Shown in pieces: positions 43,159-55,784 of a DNA stretch of 64,000 nucleotides. A program made the position numbers and the translations under genes. Origin of the DNA: Hyaloperonospora brassicae (taxonomy: Eukaryota; Oomycota; Peronosporomycetes; Peronosporales; Peronosporaceae); contig CANTFL010000484.1 of NCBI GenBank assembly GCA_947650285.1, positions 1-64,000 of the forward strand, read 5' to 3'. The notes beneath the pieces are model-generated. The model did no database searches, was not told the DNA's origin, and worked only from the letters and a program-made list of their open reading frames with translations. Within the stretch, counting starts at the first letter, position 1. Every line of letters begins with the position of its first letter.

Positions 43159-44519
43159 GGCACATGTGGAATATTGTCAATCAGGATAATATTCTCATTG
43201 CCCCAATTTGGTGTCACTATCGCGTAATGCCTCGCATCCGTTACACCGTGTCAAGAAGAAGCGTGTTATTGTGAACGTCGTGCTGGCTAAAACGAGGAAT
43301 TCTGGCTATAGTGTGGCATGCACGAGTATTTAGCAGCTTTCAGTCCAAGACAAGGAGTGGGAGACAAACGTCGCTGCGAAGGATGACGCGGCAATCGCAG
43401 TTCCGCTCTTCGAGAGTTACAATCGAACTTGTCGGCCAAAGTTGAGCTGCGCATCGATGAAAGCGGCTCAAATACCGAGCTTTCCGTTGACGTCAAGCAC
43501 TGAATGTTGCGCTGTCTGATGGCATACCAACAGTCGAGGTATGCTGCTTGACCATGTAGTGGTATGAAGGCGCCTAGCACAACATTACTCTGTCTCCGAT
43601 ATCCATGTGCCTCAAACAAGCAATCACTATCATGACCTCATCTGCCACTTGACCGAGAAAGCCTCAATACAGATTGCGGTTAAGCCTTTCATAATCGCCT
43701 AACATCGCTAAACGTGTAGTCGGCCGATCTTATATTTCGTCATGTGAGAGGTAGCATAATGCAAACACGGTCGCTTGGTCAAATCATGTACCTACAACCC
43801 GCGAAGAGGTCTCGATGACATGGTGCACGCACGTGTATGTCGAATGGGACGAGAGATGTGATGGTGGGATAGCTGAGTTGTCGTGTCAGCAAACCTGTTG
43901 ACGACTGGGCGGTTAGACAAGAGTGGAACGACGCAGGTGACAAACGGAGGAGAATACAACTCTGCCATGTCGACTACCACGATACTTCTTGACAATATTC
44001 TCTTATAAATTTTACAGCAACTTCAAACGCGAGTTGTTGAGTCTGGTCTCGCTGAATCGGGGAAAGCTGGTGCGAAATGGCAAGAAATATTGGTACACCT
44101 TCTCGGAAGCTTTCCCGAACGTTACGAGCAAGTTGCGCGAAATGGGTTTTAACAACTCCTCGACCACTCGCTTGCCAGCAGTTCAGCGCGGTCGTCAACA
44201 TCGCACTTGAGTGGCTAAAAAGGAGGAGTCGATACAACTAATATTCTCCAGCAGTTAATACCACTTGATCAACATCCACCACATCGTTCACCAGCCACAC
44301 TCCATACGCTACCACAGGCGGCGCCTTTGTCACAACAGCTTGCAAGACACAATATCCTTCGCACCACTTGTCCGCGTTTTCGCTCACTGCGCAAGCGAAG
44401 ACAAACACGCTCTGAATAATGGCCGCACGGAACATGCTGAGAAAACCTAAACGAGGCACGGCTCGCGCACGAGAGGTCCGTCCTTTTCTTCTCCCATCGC
44501 CCTCTACACATCCCCCCGC
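43159..44519. other. Intergenic, decayed coding fragments
   Basis: Minus-strand frames at 43287-43619 (FEAHGYRRQSNVVLGAFIPL) and 43974-44237 (QLARNVRESFREGVPIFLAI) look like coding relics by composition but match no family I can name. Confidence 0.35.
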
Positions 44520-44604
44520 AGGCAGTCAGTCAGGCAGGCAGTCTGTCTGTCTGTCAGACGTCCCTCGCTCCCTCACAAGACCAAAGAGAGAGAGAGATAA
44601 AGAA

Positions 44605-44637
<33 letters not shown>

Positions 44638-44915
44638 CCACACAAACCACAAACAGGCGACCGCCGGTCCGCTCGCGCAACAAACAACAGATAACAACAG
44701 CGACAACACCCACAACAGCGACAACGTAAAAAGCAGTCGCCCAAAAAGTCTTTTTGCGCCGGCGCTCGAGTGCGCGCGCGGGGAGATCGGCCGCTCGTCT
44801 CGCAGAGCGTTTCCGAGAGCGCTGCAGCGGTCCGTCCGTCCGTCCGTCCGTCTGTCTGTCGAGCACCGACGCCGCTGCCTCTCGATCTCTCTCTCTCTCT
44901 CTCGGTGTAGTGCCT
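44520..44915. repeat. Cluster of simple repeats upstream of the FHA/RING-CH gene
   Basis: In order: CAGT/CAGG and TCTG tetranucleotides (44520-44555), a (GA)n tract (about 44585-44636), (CCGT)n then (CTGT)n (about 44828-44862), and (TC)n (about 44885-44905). They lie within 500 bases upstream of the start codon at 44995, so in its promoter or 5' UTR. Confidence 0.9.
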
Positions 44916-44994
44916 TTGTGGCGAAGGACCTCAGAGGGCGCGAGGGACCGACCGACTGGTCGTGTTGGTGGCGTCGGGGCGTGAAGTAACGCTT

Positions 44995-47473
44995 ATGTTG
45001 CGCGCGAAACACATGGGCTTCAAGAGCGTGCGGCGCGTCGAAGTGAAGGCCGAGACGACGACGCCCGGCGACGTCCGTCCGCTCGCCGACGCAACGGGCG
45101 CGCGCGCTCCTCGCGGCCGCCGCACGCTGCCGAAGCTCGAGTTTGTCGTGGACGAAGAGGGTGCAGTGCTCCACGGGCCGCAGCAGCGCGGGCCGTACCC
45201 GTTCCTGGCGCCGTCCAGCGCGCCGCTCCACGCGGTGAACTTGGAGACGCTCGACGCGGCGCTCGAGCGCGACTTGGCCGCGAGTTTCCAGGCGCTCCAC
45301 ATGCGCGACTTTATGTCGCTGGCTCGACGGCCAGACGACGGTCAGGACGAGGCGAGTGGCGGCCAATCACTGCAGAGGAAGGGGCCGCAGGCGGTGGACG
45401 AGGGGGACGACGGACAGCAGGAGACGAGGGGGGACGAGCGAGGAGGGGGCTGCGGCTGCTCCTGCCCGTGCACCAATGAAGGAGTGTGTGCTGAACGACA
45501 CGCGTGCCACGACGTTGGCGCTCAAGTACGACAATGCACTGGGCAAGTTTGTCTGTGGCTCGTCGATTGAGCGCTTCTCGGGCCACACGGGCGTGTGTCG
45601 CGTGTTGGGGAGCAAAAAGTATCCCGTGATTCCTCACAGTTTACGACTGGGTGATCTGCTCCGCATCGGGTCGGTCGGTCTCGTAGTGTGCGAGTTGAAT
45701 CGCACGACGAGGGACGAGACGGAGGAGGCGCTGACGGTGGAACAGTATGAATTTTTGAAGGCGAATTTCCTGAGTTTGCCCCTGCAGCAGACGTTCCACC
45801 CGACAGAGCAATCGCCTACGATGGAAGAAGGTGGCGAACTCGATGACGACGAGAAAGACCAGGACGATGCGATGCGCGTGGGAGGAGACACGTCCGACGA
45901 AGGTGAATCGGAAGAAGATAAAGAGAAGAAAGCGCAGCGACGTCCGAGCGCTGATGAAGAAGAGGACGACAATGCACGACACAGTAACGTGCCTCTGGGT
46001 GTAGCTGGCATTTCAGGCAAACGATTTTGCTACATTTGCTACGATGGTGAAGATGATGTCGAGAATAATCCGCTCGTAGCTCCATGTCACTGCAAGGGTG
46101 ACACAAAATACGTGCACTTGGACTGCTTGCAGCGCTGGAACAATAACTTGGACGCAGATGGAACGAATCCGAACCAGAAGGTGTGCGCTGTCACCAATAC
46201 GGATGGCCTCGACGTGTGCAGTATTTGCAAAGCTACGTACTTGACGAGCGTGCGTCTCGATGACGGCCGCGTGGTGTCGCTTCTTGTGAAGAAGCTGCCT
46301 CCACCATACGTCACGTTTGCTGTTGTGACACAGCATGAGACGCGGAACCGCTCAACCGCACTCACCAACACGCGTTTCCAGCTCAGCTTTGCAAAGTACG
46401 TTACAATCTGCGGTGAACGATGTGCTGCGATAGCTGAGTACTGATTGCTTCACTGTATCTGCAGCATGCCACGAAACCAGCAATACCTGACGATTGGCCG
46501 CTCGACTACTAACAACATGACCCTTCGCTACCGCACGGTGTCTCAGCTGCACGCCAAAATGAAATTTCAGGATGTACGTAGTAGGCTTCGTGCCTGCCGA
46601 GATTTCGATTCACACGTTGACTGATACTTTAATCGTATTGTGTGCTATTAGAATCACTTCGTTCTGTTTGACGCGTCTAGCTCGAATGGCACAATGTTGT
46701 TTTTAAGCAAACCGCTGGAATTGGATTGGAACAAGGTGATGCACGTGAAGATCGGCCGTACCATTCTGACACTCAAAGCCAAGAAGAAATGGAAATGGGC
46801 AGGGTCTGGGCCTGGAGAGGATGAAGAGGACGAAGATGGTGGACGCGTTGCGTCACCGCGCACAAGTGCATTGAGTGGGACTCCGCGAGGATCAGAGAGA
46901 CGTCGCTTCAGCTCCGGCATGGCAGCCAGAAGTGTTGGTTTTGATTTGGGTGGCAGCAGTACGATTGATGACCCGAGTGCCGAGTTAGTGGCCGCACCGT
47001 ATTCGAGTCACTTACCGCGAACATACACGGCGCCAAACGTGCTGATTTCGCGTCTGAACCGTAGTACACAGCCTAGCGCGTCCAACTCTCGACCATCACG
47101 ACAGCGGTCGTTTTCCAGCATTGCTCCAATCACAGGCAGAGACAGTGCGTTTGACGTGTTCCACGCTGACGAGCTGGAGCGTGATGAGCCTGGCACTTTT
47201 GTCACACAGGCTGCTCGAGAGTCATTGATACTTCCTGTGACATCGGCTAGCTCGCGCGACTTTGCTGCTCCGAATGCGTCGCTACCGTCGACGTCTCAGC
47301 TCGTGAGTGGAGGTGTTATTGGCGCCAGCACCGATTTGCCGAGTCGGGTGGGCCAAGGTATGCCTGCTTCACGGCACGTCATGTACGATATGGTGGACTC
47401 TCTGGCCGAGCATGGAGCGAGTCTTGTCGTCGCGACGATGAGTCCTGCTACGGGCTTGATGGATCAAGAGTGA
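44995..47473 (+). CDS. FHA / RING-CH / FHA protein (putative E3 ubiquitin ligase)
   Basis: Four exons, 44995-45393, 45482-46395, 46465-46573 and 46652-47473, give 747 residues in frame; the first junction is the least certain because several GT and AG sites are available. Residues of about 134-205 look like a degenerate FHA domain (KKYPVIPHSLRLGDLLRIGS). An acidic linker leads to a C4HC3 RING-CH finger at about 315-390: FCYICYDGEDD, LVAPCHCKGDTKYVHLDCLQ, VCSICKATY. Exons 3-4 encode a clear FHA domain at about 440-510: LTIGRSTTNNMTLRYRTVSQ with LHAKMKFQ and LFDASSSNGTM, carrying the Gly-Arg, Ser, His and SSNGT residues that bind phosphothreonine. The Ser-rich C-terminus is probably disordered. 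No membrane span is seen, unlike MARCH-type RING-CH proteins. A phosphopeptide-directed ubiquitin ligase is the likely role. Confidence 0.85.
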
Positions 47474-50400
47474 TAGTTGGGCTGGTGCTTTTGTCGTTCC
47501 TGTTCCCATTGCAGCGCTGTGGCTGGCGCTGTGTTGCGCTCTTGGATGCCGGCGCGGCGACATGTGCTTTCTACTCGTATATTTAACCACAGACGATCGA
47601 CAAAAGCGCCGCAAACTTGAACGAGTACATACATTTGTTTTGCTTCCTTATGCTTGTTCCGTGGGAGCTCCGTTGTTCGATCCCAGTCCGTCCATGGTCA
47701 TTCCTAGCAGCGCTTAATGATGCGCGGATTTGTCATGACATGTGTTGCTACACTTGCACGAAAACAATACGTTTCGTACCTGGACGTGTTGAACTACCTA
47801 CACTGGTCCAGTAAACACCCTTATCAGACCAGCGACCCATTTTGTTCTTCACATCATGCAATTTGTATGGCAGCCTTATGTTCGCGCAGTCGATACGTTT
47901 GCTTGCTGATCTCGTGGAAGAGCTGACGTAGCGCTCTAGAAATGCTGAATAATTAAGGCCAAGTCAATATATTCTACTCGTGCTTTACGCACGTACTGTT
48001 TTTGGTGGGATCAGGTATCTTTAACTTGCATAAATCTCAGAGACGACCGAGCGTTTATACATTCTCAATGGAAAACGCGTCCAGCTTCTCAACAAATGCA
48101 CCGATAACACAATATTTGGCTTGTAAAACATGAGCATAAGCCGCAAATTTTGAAACATGTGCTTGAGCCTTAAACTTGCTAGATAGCGACTGCTTCTATG
48201 AATAACTGAGCAGATACTCGTTATCCAGATTCAATCAACGAGGCAGTGTCGTTGGAAGTTTAGTTTACGTATCTTTACGATATGCATGTGGGCATCGAGT
48301 GTCCACTGACAGTTGCTCGGTCGAATACAATAGTCATTTCGAGTAGACGACCTTAGATTGGAACGCTGAGAAATCGGTCGTGGTGTTGCCAAAGATGTGC
48401 GCATGATATCACATTTAGCATCCCACTCACCGGACGTAAGCGGCACCACGCCCTATATAGCAACGACGGTCGTATATGTGCTTAAGGCTACACTCTCTGT
48501 GCCATCTGGTCGTTCTACGCGAAGATCAAATCGGATCTTGTGCAGCCGGGTCGAATAAAGGAGTAAGCTCGAACGTGTCGTCATGGCGCGGAAGTGCTAT
48601 TATGGAGCTATATCCCGCGTACACTGAGCCAGTCATTGCACTTCTGAAAGTTGTCCGATATTTGTGCTAGAAGCACACAGGTGACCTTCAGTTTCTTTGT
48701 CTTCAGTGAGAACGATCGCTGTCCGCATGTTGTCTATCCGTCTAGTCTAAACTATCGTAGTGCATCTGAGAAGCGAAATGTCTGCAATGCACTATGACCT
48801 GTTTCGTACGTTGCAACGAGACGCTTGCAAGTAAGCAAGCGCGCTTGTACCTCATGAGCGGAAGTACCATCAATATACGACAGGCATTCGGAAGAACAAG
48901 CCAATGGGATAGTACAAAGACTGACAAGTCTATCGAAATCGATAGTGTTGTTAGCTATGACGATGACAAGAATGCAGGGCTCTCAGGCTGACATTACAAA
49001 GTCATTCAGTACGACCAGACAAACTTATTTACTACTTCGTCTGCAACTCAGCACGTAGGTGTATTATTTATACTGGAACTGCCGGGTGAGCGTTCCTATC
49101 GCACCACCGGCGCACTTGAGTTAAGTGGCGGCACTATAAACGCTACCTATATCACGAACCAATGTTACTTTGCTCTACTCATGTATGTGCACTTCGCATA
49201 CATAAAAACGAAGACGTCACGATCCTGGTAAATACAACATCGTTTCAGTCATAATTGTCGAAGCGCCGATCGTTGCAATGCGCTAACACTTTGTGGTACA
49301 TCCGTTGATGTGTCAGATTGTCGACTGCTGAAACGTTGCGCTGCGAGGTGTGTAAACACCATCCGTATGTCTGAGCTCGTTGCAACGTCTATGTGTAGTA
49401 CACCTTTTACCACTATTTCCTCTATCCCAGCAATGATCACCACAACTGATAAGGCTTGCATGCTTTCGATTTCCGCACCATCGTACCAGGACGTACAATA
49501 AACAATTTGATTCTCTTTAACGTTAAAGGTGCGATCCGAAAGTCTATGGGACTAAGTACTCGCTTCAGCGCGCAATGAGTTTAATGATCGCGCGAACATC
49601 GTTGACAGTATGATCAGGATTCGCATCCTTCGCCGTGCTCTTGCAGCACCAAACCATACCGTATATTCTGCCCTCTGATATTCCAGATAATTGCACTAGA
49701 GTCTTCTATCGATTCTCATCGCGTAGCAGATATACATTCCTCAACCAGTCTCACCACGATTAATCAGCCAACTAGTTGATCGCTTCTTCTACAACCATGG
49801 CCATGTCCGTCTACATGGCATCTCTCCTGCTCTTTTCGATTACATCCCAGCCACGGATGTTGGCATAAATAAGCAATTACCAGCTGGTCGGATCCATAGG
49901 TGTGGCCATTTGGACACGAAGACGAGAGATCACTGTCGCATCTAAGGCAACACTGTGATATGGAAGTGAAGGGACAAGCTTTATGTGTAGTATTGCAAGC
50001 CATACGTGGAGATGTATGGACCCAAATCACTTTTGTAGTCACGATCGAGAACCTCATCGACGATGGTCAAGCTGCTTAGTGAATATACGAACCAAAGATA
50101 AGTCTGTGATCGCTCGGTCACACATACAGTCCAAGGTAAAGTCATATACTCGTGCCGATCTCACGGATGTGCTGGTATCAAGACTTGACAGTGCATGTCA
50201 AATCGAGCGATCCTGCATTCATAACTCGCAATCACGCGCTAATATCGACTACTGTCCTTGTTACTATGTAGTCCCGTGATAGCGCTCATTTCATCAAGAG
50301 CAAGCTGTCATTGTACATTTATTTCCACGGAATCCAGATCTCGCTCTACTACTCGATCGCATCATCTATCTTTCTTGACTCGTTCGTTCGCTACTCCGTA

Positions 50401-51129
50401 TATGTACCTCACGATTGATACTCGTTAAAATGGTTTCAACGGACATGCACAGATTCATCGAGTGGATTGGTCTTAGCATTCACAGCTTCTTCTATGTCGG
50501 CGACTGCGTCGACCGGCCTTCTTTATCATTGCTGCCAATTAGATGCGTGATGAAGTAGCGCAGTAGAATTTTGTTGGGTTGTGTGGTTACAGCATCTACA
50601 TGCAGATCCGATTTGACGAGGAAGGGTAATGCCATGGTAGAGCAGGTGTTACCTTGGCCGAACTACGGTCTGCCACCAAGGGTTGCAATTTGCACGTACG
50701 ATCACATTGATGCTGGCACTTGTTGCGCTGTCCAAAAGGTGTGGGCATAGGCGAGTAATAGCAGATGGCACTTACGACCCTTTTTGTTGTCAACAGTTAC
50801 CAACCTAAGATCGAAATACACGTGACATCTCCATTACCAAGCAAGTCATTACGAAGCTCACTTCGTCCAGCTGACGATGCTGGAACTCGTTTAAAGTAGC
50901 TCCGTTGCCCCATGAATCGTCATCACACACACTCTGTCCAGCTGGCATTTCTACAACTTGTGCTCACAAGTAAACACACCCGTTGTGTGCAAAGTAGAGA
51001 GGAGATGCACTACATTCAAAGATACGAGAACAAGGTCAGGCATAGCCAGACATTGGCGATCATTCGCGTAGCGTTACCAAACGCATTATATACCGCATTG
51101 CTTTGCACCTTCTTTTGACAGCAAGTCGT
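47474..51129. other. Long intergenic stretch, no gene recognised
   Basis: About 3.6 kb. Frames of 60-100 codons occur on both strands (for example 49764-50057 minus, 49983-50279 plus, 50912-51118 plus), but none has a domain, leader, splice-joined partner or repeat ends. Probably decayed repeat DNA. No tRNA or rRNA seen. Confidence 0.45.
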
Positions 51130-51990
51130 TCACTCGAACGTCTTGAGATCAGCGTGACTCCATTCCTTGATTCCTTCGTTGCCGTTTTCGTAGTCATGGA
51201 CCATGGCTTTTGCCACTGCTTTGACCGAAATCTGAAATGACTGCCACGAACAAAGTCACAAGTACGAAATTAGCTTCTCTATCTCTATTCTTCCCGCCGC
51301 CTTTAATGGCATCTCAACAAAGAGAAAGCAACAACGAACCCCCGGTATCATCCATCCAAACATCCTTTCCGTGCCTCGCAGCAGATCTCCCCGTTGCAAC
51401 ATGCCCGGCCGGAATACAGACCACCGGTCAAACTGTAGCTGCTGCACCTTGTCCTCAACTTCTCCCTTCGTTTGAGGATACAGGAACCAGCTGTCTTTGT
51501 TTGCGCCCTGGGATGTCAATAGTCCAAAGTACGGGACACCTGCTGTCTTGGCCAACTCAGCAACTTGATGCACGTACTTGAGATCCACTACAGAAACATA
51601 AAGATCAGCAAATGTGGTCCCTCTAGTCGTTTAAACACTGCAATAGGTACAAATGGCTTACAACGCAAAAGCTGTACCTTTTCGAAATGCTTCCCCTGAA
51701 CCGGCATCTTTGCGGGTTGTCCCTAGACACGAGAAAACCGCGTCCACTTTGTCTGTAGCCGCAAGGTCCGAGTCCGACAGGCGATCAAAGTCCACCTTTC
51801 GCACTGTGAGCTTTTTTGCTGCTACAGCACAGTCCATCGACGGAAACACGGATGTCCACATTGACTCGGGTATGTCTCGACGCGTGAGTGCAATGACTTT
51901 GGTGCATCTGGACGAAGATACGAGTTCTGCGACGAGATCGCGACCCACTGCACCCGTAGAGCCAATGACGAGCGCCACGTACAACGACAT
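51130..51990 (-). CDS. HTATIP2/TIP30-like NAD(P)-binding (atypical SDR) protein
   Basis: Exon 1 (51990-51678) starts MSLYVALVIGSTGAVGRDLV, with the GxxGxxG dinucleotide-binding loop, and contains VDAVFSCLGTTRKDAG, the family's second motif. It joins in phase 1 over a 90-base intron to exon 2 from 51587: VDLKYVHQVAELAKTAGVPY, FGLLTSQGAN, FLYPQTKGEVE (Tyr-x-x-x-Lys catalytic pair) and WSVFRPGMLQRG. The last exon (51231-51130) reads ISVKAVAKAMVHDYENG and ends LKTFE. The end of exon 2 is unresolved: a GGG|GTTC site near 51325 keeps frame directly into the last exon, but an extra small exon is possible. The family includes human TIP30 and fungal/bacterial homologues acting as oxidoreductases; substrate unknown. 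Length near 230 residues is normal. Confidence 0.85.
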
Positions 51991-53932
51991 TCGGGTCGGC
52001 TTTATTTGCGGGAGGCAGAAAGATACTCGACGAATAGATTGGCGTGCAGACTTTTGAGAGGTGTCTCGATATCGCTATTGGGCGGCAGCAGACAGTCGAA
52101 AGGCGGTTTTATTTTTTGCTTTTTTGCGTTTATCGCTTTGTTTATGTTACATTGACAACACTATGTGCAGTACCACTCAAGTGCTCGTACAGCAATCGTC
52201 AACTGGCAAGACAGACAATTCTCGAGCACTGCCTGCAACGCAAAAGCCAGGTTAAGTCATCTACAAAGCTTCTTAGCACTTTCTCACTCGCACTCATACG
52301 TTATCATTGTCATCGTTTGAGTCAGAAAGGATGACGAACGTGGTTTTGTTTCCTCGTTGGTAAACTGCGCTGTGTCGTTTTTGCTCGACTTCTTTTCAAA
52401 CGGCAGCATTACAAGCGTCGTAGGTTCTTTTGCTGATTGGACCGATCGACGTTTTCCCTTTCTCCCTTGTTGAGCACGACTGTCCCTTTAGCATCTACGT
52501 GTGCTGGGTAACAAAGACGATATTGTTCCGCATGAGATAATGAGAACTCAACTTCCAGCCGTTCAGCCATCCAAACGTTTCTTGTATTTCTTTTATGAGC
52601 GACATGTTCGATAAGCGTCCACCAGTACATGCGAACACATCTTGACCAATCGATTCAGACTGGAGCAGACGTTCGCTTGCATGCGAAATGTTAGATGACT
52701 ACTTCTTCGTCGACTTTCGTCTTTCGCGAACTTACATAAGCCTTTATGCGAACAATTAACAAACTGGGTACGCGTCTCGCATCCTTGTGAACGTCAATCA
52801 CAGTCCTTGCACTTCATTGCATACACATCAGCTTCAGCTAGCATTGCAAGCAAGTGCAGCTGCCAATCTAGCGCAGCTGCAGAGACTCGATCAACTTATG
52901 CAACGTCATCATCGTGCATCGGTCGTAATTACGAGAGAGTGACGCACGGTCGATCCGATTGTTCTGTCAGTCGTAGTGCAACGTTCATAAGGTCATACAT
53001 ACGATTCCTTGTATTTACTCATGAGCTGGAGTAAGGTCTCCCGTCATCTCATTCTCTGTATGCTTCACGTGCCACGTCTGACTCCATGCTGCAGTTGCAC
53101 TCCTGGATGCATGACGCATCTGCTTGCATGGCACGTTGTTGGACCACGAATTGCTTCCAATTATAGCTTCAGTATCGCGAACACGGCCCCGACCTCATCG
53201 ATTCTATCCCGTGCGCCAGCAGTTTCCGCACAAAGGTGACCAAGTCGATGAGTAGATAGCTGAAGATGCACGTTGGCTTTTTCATTTGTTCATTCGGTTT
53301 TGACGTTGTACACAGCACATCGAGTCAACGTCAGTGGCACCGGTGCAAAGTCCATCTGGTGCTGCCGCGTGATCGTCAATGTCGTCTACTTGTCCTTCGC
53401 ACAACCAAGTAATTGAGCATTTCTTCCGAGTGCGTTTGGTCACAAAGCTTGCTTGGTTCTATATGACATCCATGTCGAGTCATTGACTGTCCAAGCGCGT
53501 ATGTCGCGACATAACAATTTGGAAACGACGTGTGTCGGTCCCGCGTGTCGCGACAAAACGATTTGGAAACGATGTCTGTCGGTCCTGCAAGTTCTTATCA
53601 GGATCGCTACCCTGCCAGATGCAGCTTTTCATAACGAGCCACTGATCTAGTACGAGACCACAATGATGTCACGAAAAGACAATGTGTCCACGCAGCCGGA
53701 TTTCATAGGGTCTCGTCTAGTTGACCTTGGCATCACGAATACCGATATGGTTTATAGCGTTCTCGCACTGCTTTCGACCCGTGTCGCTGTCATTAAGTCA
53801 CATATTATTCGCAGTCATCTAAAAATAACAACAACACTGTGCAAAACAATGAGCGACGCGGCAGCCACGGTAGACCTCAAATCGTCAGTGTCATTATAAA
53901 TGATTGCTGAGCCAAAGAATTCTGCAAATACG
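51991..53932. other. Intergenic, no gene recognised
   Basis: About 1.9 kb between the TIP30-like start and the HPPK-DHPS stop. A small direct duplication (about 53502-53585: CGTGTGTCGGTCCCGCGTGT region, with ATGTCGCGACATAACAATTT and TGTCGCGACAAAACGATTTG) is visible. No coding gene supported. Confidence 0.45.
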
Positions 53933-55784
53933 TTACTTGTCACGCCAAATTGCGTCAGACATCTTAGCTACGTCCACCATCTCGGCGCCGTCATGTACGC
54001 GTAGAATGTCTGCTCCTTGTTCGATGGCAGCGCAACACGTCGCAGCGGTACCATAGACGCGGTCTTTCGGTTCTGGACGCCCACATATCTCGCCGATAAA
54101 CCCTTTGCGAGACGAACCCACCTGAACGAATATGCGCGTTGACGTGAGCTAGGTGACTTCGGCGTATTGCAGCTCGCACCACTACCGGTATTCAATGTCG
54201 CTACGTACCAGAAACGGTGATCCCCGGCACATTTGTTTGATCTTTGCTAGCTTCCGTAGCAACCTCAGGTTCAGAACTCGACCTTTAGCAAAACCAATAC
54301 CGGGGTCCAAGATAACGTTCCATCGAAAGATGCCAGCAGCCTCCGCTGCCGCTAAGCGTGCACAAAGCACTTCAGCAACTTCAGCAACCACATCGTCATA
54401 CTCCTACGGTACAAATTAAAAACAGACGAGTCAGCTCTGTGGCAAAGGCCCTTTCGAACAGACAATGCATGTCGTTTACGCCATACCTTGAGACACGTCA
54501 TAGTCTGCGGTGTGCCTCGCATGTGCATGAGCACAATCTGTAACGAAGTCATGCGGTCAACATTCAGATCGGTACTCACTACAGCTCTTGTAAAAACAAA
54601 TCGAGCGCAAAATGACTTACGGGGACGCGCAACTTTGCGACAACAGCGAGCATCGCATCGTCCTTCAACCCTGCAGATATGTCGTTGACCACGTTTGCGC
54701 CTCCGTGAATCGCTTGACGTGCGATTTCCGCCTTGGTCGTATCGATTGAGATAGCAATATCACTCTTCTCTCGAATGCCGCGAATCACTGGCAACACGCG
54801 CTTAAGTTCTTCTTCTTCGGTCACCACGTCTGCTCCAGGACGACTCGATTCACCGCCAATGTCAATGATGTCTACACCAGCACGTTCCATTTCCAATGCT
54901 TTCTGCACGGCAGTAGCAACTGTTTCCATTTCAGCGCCATCACTGAAGCTGTCAGGTGTAACATTCACGATTCCCATGACAAATGTTTTGCTCCCTAATG
55001 ACCAAGGTGCACGTTTGATGACTGGAAGCATCGACGTGGGAGCAACATGCCGTTGCTCGCTTGCTCTCAACTTGTCATACAGGTCTTGCATCGATACTTG
55101 GAGCACCGGATGAAGCCAATCTGCAAGTAAAAACAAGTCAAAGTTCCGTTTCGGTCGCAAAGAAAAGCAATGATGAAGATAGAGCATTTTTTACAGCCAA
55201 CCTGGTGCCAGATCACACATCGGAGCAAGCACAAAGTCTCTCTCAGCAATGCGTTCGTGCGGGATGATAAGAGGTCCTTCTTCCGTCTGCGCTTTTAGCT
55301 CCAGATCCTCGTAAAATAAAATGTCCACGTCGATAAGTCTTGGCCCCCATCTATCGAAGACAAAGTTCACACAAAACCGTGCTTTTTCACATCTTTCGAC
55401 GTCTTTCACGTTAGACAACCGCAAATTCGTCTGTACCTGAGCGAAGGCGTGCGTCCCACTTCTCTCTCAATACTTTTGAAGGTCTTCAGCAGCTGTGGAG
55501 GACTCAGATCCGTCTGAAAGGTGGCCACGAGGTTGAGAAAACCCGGCTGATTTTCCACGTACTGCGGCGCCGTACTATAGAGGCGCGACGTGGCTTGTAA
55601 CGGTCCGACTTCTCGGGATAACATGGCCAGCGCATGTTCCAGATTCAAGACCTTGTCACCTGTTAAAGCGGTCGAGTGAGGTACAGCAGATTGCACTAGT
55701 GTTACTCCATAGACACAACTTAGATCGAGACGGTCGTTAGGCAGTACCTAAGTTTGTGCCTAAAGCGGCGTACACACGTGCCAT
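53933..55784 (-). CDS. Bifunctional HPPK-DHPS, folate synthesis
   Basis: Seven exons (55784-55748, 55659-55437, 55350-55202, 55120-54621, 54537-54487, 54403-54209, 54121-53933) give 447 residues in frame. HPPK transfers pyrophosphate from ATP to 6-hydroxymethyl-dihydropterin; DHPS then condenses it with p-aminobenzoate. The HPPK part (residues 1 to about 145) shows YAALGTNLGDKVLNL, SRLYSTAPQYVENQPGFLN and RWGPRLIDVDILFY, with the Asp pair that binds magnesium. The DHPS part shows FVMGIVNVTPDSFSDGA, IDIGGESSRPGADV, SIDTTKAEIARQAI, NVVNDISAG, IVLMHMRGTPQTM, ILDPGIGFAK, VGSSRKGFIGE and ADILRVHDG, so every DHPS active-site block is present. There is no dihydroneopterin aldolase domain ahead of HPPK. 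The first exon encodes only 12 residues. DHPS is the target class of sulfonamides. Confidence 0.93.

Noticed and set aside
44554..45366. A 270-codon minus-strand frame rich in Arg and Ser/Leu repeats
   Set aside because: Antisense to exon 1 of the FHA/RING-CH gene and read through (GA)n and (CCGT)n microsatellites; repeat-derived, no domain.
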